The notes: generated by a model not told the origin, from the letters alone. DNA of 64,000 nt from Schizophyllum amplum (GCA_007026445.1 VDMD01000028.1:186001-250000); one strand, 5' to 3'; positions 11,895 through 23,940 are shown, numbered from the stretch's first letter. Translations and numbers: made by a program.

Positions 11895-12486
11895 TATATC
11901 AGTGACTCGCGGTAGAATAATTTGTACAATACACTCGAGATAATTGTCTCACGCACATCGCATCCGTCAAGGGGCAAGGACGTCCTTGGAAATCGAACAA
12001 TGCATCACGCTGCGTCAGCGAAATCAGGCCCTCCAGCTGCGCGGCGAGCCGGGCACCCCATTCTCCCCATTCTGCTATTCAGCAATTTGCAAGTTGGCAT
12101 AGGCTGATAGATGGATGGCCGAGGGTCATCGCGTGCTGACCAGTCGCTGGTGTATCAGTCTACAGTGTACATAATACTGGCCTAACATGCGCCTAGTACA
12201 CGGTGGGCAATCCCATCATAGCTCCAATGTATTTTAGGCGCACCATCATTGAAGTACTTTGAGCGAGAACAGAGTATTGCAAGACCTGGGCTATGCACAT
12301 TCAGCGACGAAGGTTGAACCTGGCAGGTCACGTGACCAGCCGTGATTGTGAGAGCGCATCACGTGGACGCGTAAGGTTCCCACGCGCGCTGCACTTTCAA
12401 CCGACCTTGACCTTCGTGTTTCTTCACCCGCGTCTTCTGCCACTCGCGCTCCTCTTATCCGCCTAATCCACTCTCCTCAATCACCC
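11895..12486. other. Intergenic region between the MFS gene and UBC11
   Basis: Nearly 600 bp without a supported exon. The distal half carries two E-boxes described separately, and a CT-rich leader (12415-12480) runs directly into the UBC11 start codon, as is usual for fungal housekeeping genes. No RNA gene or repeat was seen. Confidence 0.5.
12326..12365. promoter_or_regulatory. Paired E-boxes upstream of UBC11
   Basis: A 12-nt perfect palindrome GGTCACGTGACC spans 12326-12337 and a second CACGTG occurs at 12360-12365. They are centred 31 bp apart (about three helical turns), 120-160 bp before the UBC11 start codon. TCACGTGA is the preferred core of Cbf1-type bHLH factors. Function is inferred from motif quality and position. 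Confidence 0.5.
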
Positions 12487-13395
12487 ATGGAGCAGATCAC
12501 CTCTTCCCTCGCCCCTCCTCGCGCCGCGCCCAAGTCCGGTGTTGCAGGCTCTGCCCCCACCGGTGCAGGTGGTGCGGCCAAACGGTGCGATGACCGTGAG
12601 GTTTTCGTGCGCTCGCAGGGAACTGACTATCTGCTCTGTAGCCTCGGTAATGAACTTATGACGCTTATGGTGTGTACTACTCTGCTGTGCTTGTCCAGCA
12701 AGGCGCTAAACAGCTCCCGACGAACAGATGTCCTCATCTCCCGGTATTGTGCGTCGCGCCTCGCGCTGTTGGTGAACTGAGGATCTGACTGGTGTGCAGT
12801 CTGCATTCCCGAAGAACGACGGAAACATGTTCGAATGGGCTGGCACGATCGAAGGACCTGCTGACACGGTGCGTAGCGCTCGTTCGTTGCGTTCGTCCTA
12901 TGTTGACCTAGCTCTGCACAGGTATACGCCGGCTTGAAGTTCCGCATCTCCATCTCCTTCCCGCCCAACTACCCTTACGTCGCACCAAACATCAAGTTTG
13001 ACACGCCCTGTTATCATCCCAACTTCGACATCAACAGCGGCGCCATCTGTCTCGACATCCTTCAAGTTATTCGCTCGCCTGTTCACTCTGCACAGTAAGC
13101 TGACATATGATGCAGGACAAGTGGTCCGCGGCCTACAGCGTACAAACAATCCTGCTGTCGCTGCAATCTTTGTTTGGAGGTCAGTGTCCGCGGAAACAAA
13201 TGGCCGTCTGCTGACTCGTGTGCCACAGAGCCCAACAACGCATCTCCCTTGAACCCGGACGCTGCAGCAATATGGGACAGGCCTGATGGTGCGTTTCGGT
13301 GGCTAACTAACTTGCGGCACCGCTAACATCGCGTAGCTTTCAAGACCCAGCTCATGAAGCACTACAAGCCTATCAAGGACGACAGTGCGAACTGA
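12487..13395 (+). CDS. UBC11: Ubiquitin-conjugating enzyme E2, UBE2C/UBC11 class
   Basis: Eight exons (12487-12584, 12642-12669, 12728-12748, 12800-12868, 12922-13065, 13116-13179, 13229-13288, 13337-13395) give 543 nt and 180 aa. A flexible Ala/Pro/Gly-rich N-terminal extension precedes the UBC fold. The family marks KRLGNELMTLM, the FPPNYPYVAPNIKF strand, the active-site block CYHPNFDINSGAICLDIL (catalytic Cys in GAICLD) and LLSLQSLFGEPN are all present. UBE2C enzymes work with the anaphase-promoting complex to ubiquitinate cyclin B and securin at mitotic exit. Their N-terminal extension tunes APC/C activity, which matches the extension seen here. The paired E-boxes lie just upstream. Confidence 0.92.
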
Positions 13396-14518
13396 TTTTC
13401 GGTGGTTCGATATGGTCGGTTCAGCGCAGATAGCTAGACGATGTGTGAGACTGGATGGATCACTGCAATGGATACACGCATTCTTGTACTTGCCGGTGCT
13501 TAGGTTGGGACGGCTTTGCTCCAAGATGACCGGGACCTCCTGAAGTTACTGCTGCTTCGCCTTGGGCTTGCAAGCGTGAGATTCCCGTACGAACATTCCT
13601 CTTCCAACAATTGGCTGCACACTAGCTGCGCACCTGCCATTGAGTAGCGTTGAGTATGGCATGCAACCGCCGTCGACAACGGTTAGCGCGCTCGATTATG
13701 TAACCCATCTATAGCCGCGCGGCGCGTTCCTTGGTTTCGAGCCTTGCTTCCAGCCATAAAGCATGCTTGTGTCGTCCCCTTCCCATCCTCGCTCATTGTT
13801 GTAAATATCTATCTCGAGACGCTCTTTCCTTCAAGCCCCGGAATCAGCCTCACGTCCAATCGTTTCCTGAATTCAGTGCGGGTCACTGTAAGGCTCACGT
13901 AGGTAGCCGTTGCCGTCGGGACACTGACGGGTCCATGCTAGTCATTCGTTCGACAACGTCAAGACATGCCTCGACGATCTCCTCCAACATCCCTGCGCTT
14001 GGCGGAGGGTCCAACGCCCGCTCGAACGTTGGTGCTATTGGCGTCTGCGTCTGCTATGCACTGACCCGATCTACCCAGCTTCGCCAAGTTTGCCGTACCG
14101 TCCCTGCCTCGTCCAACTTTCCATCCTCCCTCGGTCATGGCCCGAGGCCCTAGATCACGTCCGCAGACGGCGGCTCAGGAGTCGGACTGGAAGTTACTTG
14201 TACCGTTCGGCGCGCAGCAGGTTGGGTCAACGGTGGTGGACTTGGAGTCGATTCTGGCTCTCCCCAAGCCTGTCGCGTATGTCAATAGATAGATAGATAC
14301 TGGCTTATGATACGCGACTGGCGCTCGGCACTGCATGAATTTCTGGCGCACTGTGGGCTGACGCGGGAAGCGTTCCTTTGTTGTGACTTGCTTGCTTTCT
14401 ACCGTAAACTGCAAAAAGCCCCGGCTGCCTTGTTTCTCTCCAGTCTTGTTCCTCTCCCCCATCTCGCATTTCTTTGCACTACCCTTTTTACGAGCGGCGT
14501 CGACGACATTAGGACATA
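13396..14518. other. Long region upstream of the PIN4-like gene, probable 5' leader in part
   Basis: More than 1.1 kb separate the UBC11 stop from the PIN4-like start. An open frame at 13731-14153 (140 codons) has no recognisable domain. It could be an upstream ORF or a shadow of leader exons. Short tetranucleotide repeats (AGAT, about 14284-14299) are visible. Pyrimidine-rich DNA at 14395-14480 directly precedes the start codon. Nothing else can be supported without transcript data. Confidence 0.4.
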
Positions 14519-16282
14519 ATGACCGGCAGTCCTCCTGATATGTCTACCCTCAACATCTCGCCGCAACGTCTTCACGACAGTTACGATTACGAAGGAAACA
14601 GCCCCGCTGGCAGGCCTCAGTATCATTTTGCGACGTCCACCGGGATCCCTGCGCAGAATGCCTACCAGGGCCTTGGAGTTGGCCAGTCGCCCTTGAAGAA
14701 CAAGCCCAGCGCGCGCAGTGGCCTGCCCACGGTGAGCTTCGCACCCCAGCGCATCGCGAGATCGATGACCCATTCTCATGTCTCGCGCAGCAATGGCTCG
14801 ACAGCTCGTCTGACGGCCGCTCGCTGTCTCCTCAAAACAACTCCGACTTCAGTTCCGCTGGCGGCAGTCCTCCCCCTATGGCTCATATTAATCCTGGCTC
14901 GCTCGCCCCTTCGCCCGGCCAGCTCGGCGATGACGAGGTCATCCCCACCGCTATAGTCATCAAGAACATACCCTTCAATGTCAAACGCGAGACTCTCCTT
15001 GACATAATAGTGCGTAGCAAGCCCTGATTTGAGAATTGTAATCTGACTGCGCGCATTTCAGGCGTCTCTGTCGATCCCTACACCCTATGCCTTCAACTAC
15101 CATCTTGATCAGCAAGGCTCCTTCCGCGGGCTTGCGTTCGCCAACTTCCGCCAGGCTGTTGACGCCGACGCAGTTGTAGCTGCTCTGAACGGCTTTGATG
15201 TACAGGGCCGCAAACTTCGGGTCGAGTACAAGAAAGTCCTCCAAGCCGGCGAGAAGGAGCGGATCGAGCGCGAGAAAGCCATCCGCCGCATGCGCTCTAT
15301 GCAGATGCAGAAGGAGGAAGTCGTTGGCGGGCCCCCCGCTGGCATGTACGATGACTTTGGGTACGGCGCGCAGGCGCGCGGATATGCGGCGTCGACCTCC
15401 CCCTACCAACAGCAACAACAGAGCCAGCCGTACCCATCCCCGCCGGGTATGCCCATTCCTGGCTACAACCCCGGTCTGGCGTCGCCTCCTGCGCCTCCTC
15501 AGCCAGTCGCCACACCTAGCTCCGAGAAGTCGTCTTCGTCAAACGAACTGGATCTCAATGATCCATCGACTCTGGAGATCTATTCCAGGATCCTACTCTT
15601 CAAGGACGATCGCATGCGTGACGAGCTTGCGTTCTCGCGCAACCTCACCGCCAAGCAGCGCCGGGTTGTGCATCTGATCGCGCAGAAGTTGGGTGTCTAC
15701 CACTACTCGATGGGCGAAGGGGAGGAGAGGTACGCGGTTGTTACCCGCATCGACCCCAACAGGGTGTGTCGTCCGTTTGCCACAATGGGAAGCAGCAGAC
15801 TAACATAGACGTAGCGTCAGCAGCCCCACACGCTGTCTCGCGCCCCGTCGGCCTATCTGACGCCGTCGGCTCAGGTAACTGCGAGCAGCCTGCGCGTCAA
15901 GAAGTCCATGCCAGACATGAAGACTCTGCACTCCCAGGCGCCCCGCCTCAATACGCGCGCCTCCAACGGCAATATCCGTGAGGGCTACGCCACGATCGCA
16001 TCCCCCGCTCGCCGTGCGTCCGCCGGCTTTGGGTCCCTTTTCGGCGGGGGTGGTGGGGGCTTTGGCGGTGTGCCTCCCGTCCCGAGCCTGCCTTCGTCGA
16101 TCTCATCCGGCGCGCTTAATGGCGGCGGTGGGAGCGGCCACGAGAGCCCTGGCGGCGTCGTTCGGCAGCCCCGCGGCCCCGGCATGGGCGGATTCGGACG
16201 CCGCGAGAGCAGGGTCGCGGTTAGCGAAGGGCAACCAAGAGGTGGGCTCGATGCTCAGACCTATGAACCACTGGAGATCTAA
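14519..16282 (+). CDS. RRM and R3H domain RNA-binding protein, PIN4/Cip1-like
   Basis: Four exons (14519-14731, 14791-15009, 15062-15763, 15815-16282) give 533 aa in phase. The order is: a low-complexity N-terminus; an RRM from about residue 120 to 200 (TAIVIKNIPFNVKRETLLDI for RNP2, GLAFANFR for RNP1); a short Arg/Lys/Met-rich helix; a Gln/Pro linker; an R3H domain at about 313-376 (RILLFKDDRMRDELAF, then YHYSMGEGEERYAVVTR); and a Gly/Ser-rich tail. S. cerevisiae PIN4/MDT1 and S. pombe Cip1/Cip2 have the same RRM-R3H architecture and act in stress and DNA-damage checkpoint responses and mRNA control. The domain match is strong. The specific pathway in this fungus is inferred. Confidence 0.88.
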
Positions 16283-16822
16283 TACTGTATCTGGGCTCCT
16301 AGTTCGCACTGATAGCCTGCAGGGCGACGACGGGCGCGGCAACTGATACACAAGCTCTGTCTTGCCTTTATATGCATAGAAACGAAGAACGTTGCGTCCT
16401 TACTGTACCATCTATCGCAACTCATTTTGGTGCTGATAAGCTATAGGTTCCCGTGTTCTGTAGTACGCTCGTTCCGATTTACTGTCTTTGTTGACCTGCT
16501 TCGAGTCCTATTCTACTTACCTTCTTCCTCCTCTTTTTGCATAAACCTGACATCGTGGATTTCGATTAGTCTCTGCATCATACTCATTTTACCCTTATAA
16601 CATAATCCCGTTGCTTCTCGTATATGACCTTCTGAACACTCAAGTGCACTCGAGGAGGACGGAAGTCGAACATGCACGGGCTGAGTCGGACCGAGGGCGT
16701 GCGAAAAACGGCTCATCGTCCGTGTTCTCATGTTTACGTAGGCTTCTCTCGCCCCGCCTACCGCTTTCCCCGCTGTCATTGTCATCGTGGTCATAGACCC
16801 GCGCTCGCTGGACGCGACGACC
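16283..16822. other. Intergenic region between the PIN4-like gene and EDE1
   Basis: About 540 bp hold the 3' end of the PIN4-like gene and the promoter of EDE1. No exon, RNA gene or repeat is evident. An ATG at 16787 is in frame with EDE1 and would add 12 residues. I prefer 16823 because the EH domain starts directly after it. Confidence 0.45.
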
Positions 16823-19800
16823 ATGTCCACCAGCTTCTCTCCCTCGCCGGCCGAACTCGCCCTCGTCAACCAGATCTTTGCCCAGGGTGATCCGCAGAAG
16901 CTCGGCGTCCTCACTGGCGATGTCGCCGTCCGCATATTCGGAGGCGCTAAGCTGCAGCCTGCCACCCTTGGCGAAATTTGGAACCTCTCCGATGAGGACA
17001 ACAAGGGCTGGTTGTCCAAGAAGGGAGTCGCTGTCGCCGTACGGTTGATGGGATGGGCGCAGAAGGGCGAAAAGGTGTCCAAGGCATTACTCAGTAAACG
17101 TGAGTTGCAGCGCATCGCGTCGCTTGTGCGTAGGCTGAGGAAGCACCTCAGCTGGCCCTCTCCCTGTTATCGACGGTGTCAGCGCCGTGACGCAGCACAA
17201 CACCGGTATGTCCAGCATGTCAGCGCCCAAGTCGCCAGCTCCCGGATTCCCTCCTCTCTTGCCTGCGGACAAGACGAAATTCCACAACATGTTCTACAAA
17301 TCGGGACCCGTCAGTGGACTCCTCAGTGGTGCGTGCGCTGCGCCGTGTCCGGGCGGACGGCATGCTTACGAATAGGACCAGGCGAGAAAGCGCGCGACAT
17401 CTTCCTGAAGTCCAAGTTGCCTACCGATAAGCTCATGCAAATATGGTACGCGTCTACTGCTTTGAAGACGCGCGCATCACTGAAGGGCTGGCCAGGAATC
17501 TTGCCGATACTCACGACCGAGGTTCCCTCGACGCGACTGACTTTGCCATCGGCATGTACTTCATTCAACACGTCATGTCCGGACAAATATCCTTTATACC
17601 CTCCTCCCTTCCTCCTGGCTTATACCAGCAAGCCGGAGGCATCGCACCTCAAGCTACGGGGTCCGTCACCGCCCATATGACGGGCGGTGGTAGCGGCTTC
17701 CCAGCTCAACCTTCACCGCTGCCGCAACAGTATACTGGTCACCGACAGCCCCTGCAGCCCAACATGACGGGCGCACGGTCTGCTGCTGCTCCCAGCTTGC
17801 CTGCGAGGCCGGCGGCTGCGGCGGCTTTCGGAAGTCAAGCCTTCGGTACAGCTCACCTCGCCTGGGATGTAACACCTACGGAGAAGGCGAACTCGGACAA
17901 GTTCTTCGATACACTGGACACTGCGAAAGCTGGCTTCATCGAGGGTGATGTTGCCGTGCCATTCATGCTGCAGTCAAACCTTCCGGAAGACGATTTGGCG
18001 CAAGTATGGTTAGTCACGCTTTTATTTACGACTGCTCAATCTCCGACTAACTTTTGTTGCAGGGATCTTGCGGACGTCAATAATGACGGGCGTCTAAACA
18101 GGGATGGCTTCGCGATTGCTATGCACCTCATTCAGAAGAAACTCGCAGGTGGTGAGATTCCGACGACTCTTCCCCAATCACTCATACCACCGTTTATGCG
18201 TGCCCATGCTCCGGCGGCACCGGTGCAGTCGCCATTTATGCCTGCCACCCAAGCGCATCCTCCACCACCGCAAGAACCGATGAGGGACCTGTTCAACTTC
18301 GACGACGAGCCTCCTCCAACTTCTATGTCTCCTCCACTGGCTCCCCAGGCCACTGGCGGGAACACGCTGTCCGCACAGCCAACAGGCACGAGACAGCCCT
18401 CTGGCATGTTCACAGTGCCGGGGGCCACCAGTGCTTTCATGTCGCCTGCCCCTACACAGGATCCTTTTGGTTCATCGGCTGCTTCGCGTGCGTATCATCT
18501 GTCTCTTCTCGGAGCCATGCTGACTCGTCTATCAGAACCAGGCAAGGATCTTCTTGACGACGACGAAGAGATTCAAGACCAGAAAGCTCAGCAAGTCCAA
18601 AATCAGTCAGTCGAGATACGCAATGTCCAGAACCAGGTGGAGTCCACCACCAGGTCCTTGGACAACACCAAGAACGAGCGCGTGAATCTGGAGACGACGC
18701 TGGCTGACCAAGCTGCGCAGCTGTCCGCGCTACAGACCCAACTGTCCTTGGCGAAAGCTGCTTACGAGACGGAGACGAAGCTCCTATCCACCCTCAGGGA
18801 ACGATATATGGCACAGACCGCCGAGATACAGAAGACGAGAGAGGAACTCATCCACGCGGAGAGCGACCTCAGCGGCATGAAAGTCGAGAAGGCCGAGGTT
18901 GAGGGCTCATTCCTCCGCGACAAAGAGGAAGCGAGAGCGCTGCATCGCAAGATGATCGAGGCCGGGCACGAAACCGAAATCATCAAGGCAGAGATCGAGA
19001 AAGCGAAGAAGGAGGCCAAGCAGCAGAAGGGGCTGTTGGCGATTGCGAAGAAGCAGCTGGGGACAAAGGAGGCCGACAGGGCCAAGGCGCAGAAGGAGCT
19101 CGACGAGGCTGGCGCGGAAGTCGCTGCTATCACGCGCGAGAAGGAGGAGGCAGAGGCTGGCATCGAGAGCACGGCCAATGGAGCGCCGTTCGCGCTTCCT
19201 GAACGCGCCATGTCGAGCGACTCGCTTGCCTTCGCGGCCTCACATGTGCTGCCTGTCTCGCCGGACCCTACGAGCCCGGTGCCTATGTCTGGCAGTCCTG
19301 CTCCCAGCGTCAAGAGCAACAACCCCTTCGAGCGGCTTGCGATGTCTCCCGGGTCCCGGTCACAGTCGCCCTTTGCCATCCCCTCGGCCAGGAGCCCGCC
19401 GCCCGCCTCTGCTAGTCCCCTCGCTGATGTGGCTTCTGCCGATCAACCAGCTCCTGTCCCTGCCGGCGATCCGTTTGGCTTCTCAGCGGCCTTTGAGACG
19501 CCTGAGCCGTCCGAATCCCAGGTCGTCGACGCAGCTCCCTCTAGCGATGCAGCGCAGGCGACCCCGAAACCCGTCCCCGCGGATATAATCGTGCCGAATG
19601 GCAACCGCCTCTCAGTCGACCACGCCGTGTCCCCTGGGACTGCGAGCGAGAGCGAGTTCTTCACGACACCGCCCTCCACGGCTAAGCGTACACCGTCCCC
19701 GTCGCCCGATAGGCTACAGGGCCCCTCCGCAGCTTCGGGCTCGCCTGAAGCCACGACGCCGCAGCCGCATTCTCCCGCTGAGAACGTATCGGTCTTGCCT

Positions 19801-21215
19801 GGCGCCTTCCCAGACGGGCCTGATACGACATCTGGTGATGCGGATCTCTCCGCGGGTGTCAAGGAAATTGAGGCGGAGGACTCAGACAGTAGTGATGAGG
19901 ACGAGGTCCCGCTCGCGACTTTGGCGAAGGCGAAGGCGGGGGAGATGAAGCCTGCTGCGGACGCCACGCCTGCGACGAACGGGCACGCGAATGCGGAGGC
20001 CAGCAACGCACCGTCGTTCGATGATATCTTCGGTAGCACTGCACCTGCTGAAGCGCCGTCTCAGCCAGCTTCAGGTGTGCTCGACGCTTTCGGTGCACCT
20101 CTGCAAACTACGGCGAGCCCATTCGAGGCCCCTGCCGAGAACTTGTTTGGATCTGCACCTTCGTCTGCAGTGTCGCAGGACGTGTCCGGCGTCAGCGCCT
20201 TCGACGAGGCTATGGGCAAGGTGTCGCCCTCGGGCGCGTCCCCGGCGCCTCAATTCTCGTTCGACTCCGCCTTTGACGATAACTTCGACTTCGCCACTGC
20301 GCAGGCGACCGACAACAACCCGTTCCCTGCATCGTCTCCCGTCCCGGCCTCCGCTCCGGTGAGCGCGTTCCCCGCGGTTGGGTCGACGCCACCGGCTACA
20401 GAGCCCGCGAAGAGCAGCAACGACTTTGATGCCATATTCGGCTCGGGGGAGGCCAACACGCTTGTTACGCCGCGACCACCGAAGGCCAGCGCCCTTAGGC
20501 CGGCGTCTAGCTTCATGCCAGACGGCAACGGCTCACCCGATGCGCCGGCCCAGCGCCCCATGACGAGCTTCTTCGCCACCCCGCAGGCCACCAACGGGGC
20601 GGACGAGGGCCGGAACGGCAACACCTCGTTCGACGAGGCTTTCTCCGGCTTTGAGTCGGGCCCATCGCTGAAGCTGGACAGTCAGCCGGCGGAGATGGCT
20701 GCCAGGCGTTCGTCGGAGACGATGGGCTCGCCTAGGAATATCCCGACGCAGCCGTCGTCGCCGAGGGGCTCGGAGATGTCGGCGTCGCGAGGTAAGCGGG
20801 CGACCTCGCCGCCACCGCGGGTGGGTTCGCCACGGTCCACCGGTAGGCCCTCTACGTCATCTTCATCGAAGGACGGGCAGGAGGCCAAGCCGCAGCCGAC
20901 GCCCAGGCACTCGAAGCTCAGTGTACGTCTCTTTTATCAGATCTGCCGGACGAGTAGTAAGTAACATTGCAGCAGATACGGTTGCCCTTTGGCAAGAAAA
21001 AGAAGCACTCGGCGCCGCCGCCGGAGACGATGCCGACGCACCTGTCGCCCGCGATCGAGGAGCCGCGGAATGTGACGCCGGGCAACGAGGACGACGTGGA
21101 GCCTGTGAAGCAGCTGACGTCCATGGGCTTCAGCCGCACGCAGGCGGTGAACGCGCTGGAGACGCACGGGTATGATGTGCCCAGAGCGCTCAACAGCCTG
21201 CTCGGGGCTCCGTAA
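16823..21215 (+). CDS. EDE1: EH-domain endocytic scaffold, EDE1/Eps15-like
   Basis: Seven exons (16823-17099, 17152-17328, 17376-17445, 17496-18008, 18063-18487, 18536-20922, 20973-21215) give 4,092 nt and 1,363 aa, all in frame. Three EH domains lie in the first ~390 residues, each ending in an EF-hand-like D-x-N/D-x-DG loop. The third has WDLADVNNDGRLNRDGF. Pro/Gln/Gly linkers follow, then a charged coiled coil of about 190 residues (from the segment EEIQDQKAQQVQ), a long Ser/Pro/Ala disordered region with DPFGF and NPF motifs, and a C-terminal UBA domain (EPVKQLTSMGFSRTQAVNAL). Ede1 binds NPF cargo adaptors and ubiquitin and seeds early clathrin-coated sites at the plasma membrane. The architecture is complete and the length is typical. 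Confidence 0.94.
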
Positions 21216-21695
21216 ACACGCACGCTATGTGGGCCAGCTGTGGAATTGATCTTCCTTCACTATCGCTTGCTGTGAAGTCTGCCACCCATTTTCGTACATA
21301 TGCACCTAACCAACCGTCCTCGCTCAAGGTCAACGTCGCTCGTTCAACGCGTTTCTTTTGCTCTACTCTTTATTACCTGCTTATTGGACACTTACGAGTT
21401 GTACAGTCTCTCTTACTGAGGACATTTTGTCTCCTCTCGCGAGATCGACACATTCCTTCCTAATTTTATGCTTGCCTTCATGATATACCTACCAGAATTG
21501 GAATAAGGGAATGGAGATTTTGGACTATTCGTGCAAACGGCCTGGTGCGAAAGAAGGAGAGGACTGAAGATGATCATGCAGACAGTCTGAGTACGTCGGT
21601 CCGGAGCCCCGGCGCGAAGAACGCGTCGATCGGAAGCAAGTAAGTACTTTACTTACGCGCGCTGTTCATACCTCGCCAGCTCGTTCAAACTGATC
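21216..21695. other. Intergenic region between EDE1 and NUC1
   Basis: About 480 bp with no supported gene. The EDE1 3' UTR and the NUC1 promoter must share it. An AAGTAAGTACTTTACTTACG segment at 21637-21656 is a short imperfect inverted repeat around AGTACT. Its role is unknown. Confidence 0.4.
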
Positions 21696-23707
21696 ATGTC
21701 CCCTTCCGTGCTCGTCCATGCCGCTGTGTTCGCCGCCGGTGCTGTCGTTGGCGGTGTAGGCGCAGCCGTCGCGACTAAGCGCTCCGCTCCTCCCCCAGTC
21801 CCGGCGCCCGCTATTCCAGCGAGACCGCTCGTGCAGATGAGCCCGAAGGGCGTGGCGCAGCTGACGGACATGCAGCCCATAGGCTCGCTGGTGTCTCCCG
21901 TACTGATGTATGGCAATCCGGGTGCGTGTTGTGTGGGAATGCGAAGGAGGGTGCATGCTGACTGGGGGCGCAGGACCGATCTCGGACGCGTTGGTGCGGA
22001 AGGCGTATGTTGCGGCGTATGATAGGCGCCTGAGGCATCCGGCGTGGGTGCGGGATGCTGCTTGTGTGACTGGTCTACTGGCTAACCTGATACATGTCCA
22101 CTCCCTTCACTCGCCCTGGCACTCCCCTCTCCATGGTCTACTCTCGCCACATTAAACTGCTCTTGTCACTCACGCGACGCTCGTAGACCGCAGAGCATCT
22201 CACCCTCGCTTCCCTCGGCAAGTCCGCGCTTGCGGGTCCAGAAGCGTCGGAGGCGGGCGACCGCGGCAAGTCCGCCTTCGTCGAGGACCCCAGCATCCCT
22301 GCGATGTTCCGCGCGAAGCTGAGCGACTACTTCAGGAGCGGGTACGACAGGGGCATATGTGCGTGTTTTTTGACCTGGTCTTGACTGCCGCTTGCTTTCG
22401 CCTCCAGCTTGCTCTCGTCCCCAGACACGTACTGACGCTGCGTCTCTTCTCTTCATGCCAGGGTCCCCGCTGCAGACGCGAAGATCTCACAGGTATGTTG
22501 GTATCCTGGTGCTACGGTGATGTTGGCTTACCGTAGTATAGGCAGCGATGGACGAAACCTTCTTCCTGTCAAACATCGCCCCGCAAGTTGGTGACGGGTT
22601 TAATAGACATTGTGAGTGCTGGCACCTCTTCCTGAAATGGGTCGGCCGCTCCTCTGCCGCCATATACCGCTCCTGCCTGAAAACCCACCGCACATGTGCG
22701 CGCTCATGCCCATATATTGCCTGCAATGCGAAATCTGCCTGCAATGCGAAATCTGCCTGCATGCATATCTGCAGCATGCGATATTGCCTCAATACGACGT
22801 TCCTCCGCCACTAACACACCCACCCCCAACAGACTGGGCCTACCTCGAGGACTGGTGCCGCCGACTGACGGGCACCTTCACGGACGTGTACGTGTTCACG
22901 GTGCCGCTGTACCTGCCGAAACAGGATACGGATGGGAAGTGGCGGGTGGTGAGTTGGTGTATGTTTCGGTTCTGGTCAAGGTACTTGCGGCCTTGTGTGG
23001 ATGGTGATGGTTTGCTTGGTCTGAGTGGATGGTGTTGGGTGTGTCTTTTTATCTGGTTGAGGTACTTACGGCCTCGTGTGGTTGGTTGGTTGGTTTGATC
23101 GTGCTTGTTGCTGGCTGGTCGAGGTACATACCGGCGTTGAAACTTTCCATATCGAACGCACCAACTGCCGACTATCCTTTGCTAACCACCCCCCCTCCCC
23201 TCTCCCCAGCACCACGAAGTCATCGGCAGCCCGCCCAACGTCAGCGTGCCCACGCACTTCGCAAAGTCGTCCTGGCGTCGAAGCCCCGTCCCCCGCGACG
23301 CCGGACGTGCACGAGGTGTCGACGGGCGCGTTCGTGCTGCCGAATGCGGTGATTCCGGATGATGCGCCGTTGGAGAGTTTTGTGGTCCTGGTGAGTGGGT
23401 TATTTTTGTTTGGATGGGCGTTGGGGGGCTTGTGATTTCTGGCGTGTCCTTGAATGTCTTATGGACATTGCCTGATACGGTCGACTCCCTTGCACTTACG
23501 ATCCTTGGAAGTTTCGACTCTCTTTAACTTCCCTGACACCTAACACAATCCCCAGTGGATGCCGTCGAGCGCGCCGCCGGGCTCACGCTCTTCTCGGACG
23601 CGGTCAAGGGCGCGTCGAAGCATATCTGCCAGACGGCCAAGTGCCAGGTGGTGGTGCGCAGGTTTGACGATGCGAGGAAGAAGGCGGTTGGGGCGCCGAG
23701 GAAGTGA
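21696..23707 (+). CDS. NUC1: Mitochondrial nuclease NUC1 (endonuclease G), frame broken in the sequence as given
   Basis: Eight exons (21696-21921, 21974-22047, 22187-22358, 22462-22492, 22542-22611, 22833-22948, 23210-23390, 23556-23707) match endonuclease G. A hydrophobic Ala/Val-rich N-terminal anchor is followed by YGNPGPISDALVRKAYVAAYD, the GYDRG part of the catalytic DRGH motif, PAADAKISQAAMDETFFLSN with the metal-binding Asn region, GFNR, VPLYLPKQ and VQC-like C-terminal strands. The exon sum is 1,022 nt and four single bases are missing: in the G run 22350-22353, near 23266, in the C run 23290-23294, and at 23387-23388. With them the gene would be 341 aa. The first gap falls exactly at the catalytic His. 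NUC1 is a mitochondrial DNase/RNase. Either the assembly under-called the runs or the gene is dead; the neighbouring genes favour the former. Confidence 0.85.
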
Positions 23708-23860
23708 GGGACGCTGAGGAAGTGAGTGAGAGGGCGGATGGGAGATGAGGGGTGGATGGGAGATGGAGGGGCGGATGGGAGATGAGGGCGTAGGAGGCCA
23801 CGATCAGTCACTCCGAGCGTGCTGTTACTGCAATGAATTCACTCCGAGGCGACTGTCACT
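23690..23860. repeat. Short imperfect tandem repeats after NUC1
   Basis: The end of NUC1 and the DNA after it contain GAGGAAGTGAG twice (around 23696 and 23716), then three ~20-bp units built on GGCGGATGGGAGATGAGG between about 23732 and 23790. Three copies of CACTCCGAG follow between 23810 and 23865. These are local slippage-type repeats with no mobile-element features. Confidence 0.6.
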
Positions 23861-23940
23861 CCGAGGGTGGAGGAGCGGAGGGTATGTCCATCATATCTAA
23901 AAGTAATGCCATAGTAGTAATAGGCTAGTGGGCTACATTA

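Noticed and set aside
13730..13750. Possible tRNA B-box (GGTTTCGAGCC)
   Set aside because: It has one extra base against the B-box consensus, and no A-box or cloverleaf could be drawn around it.
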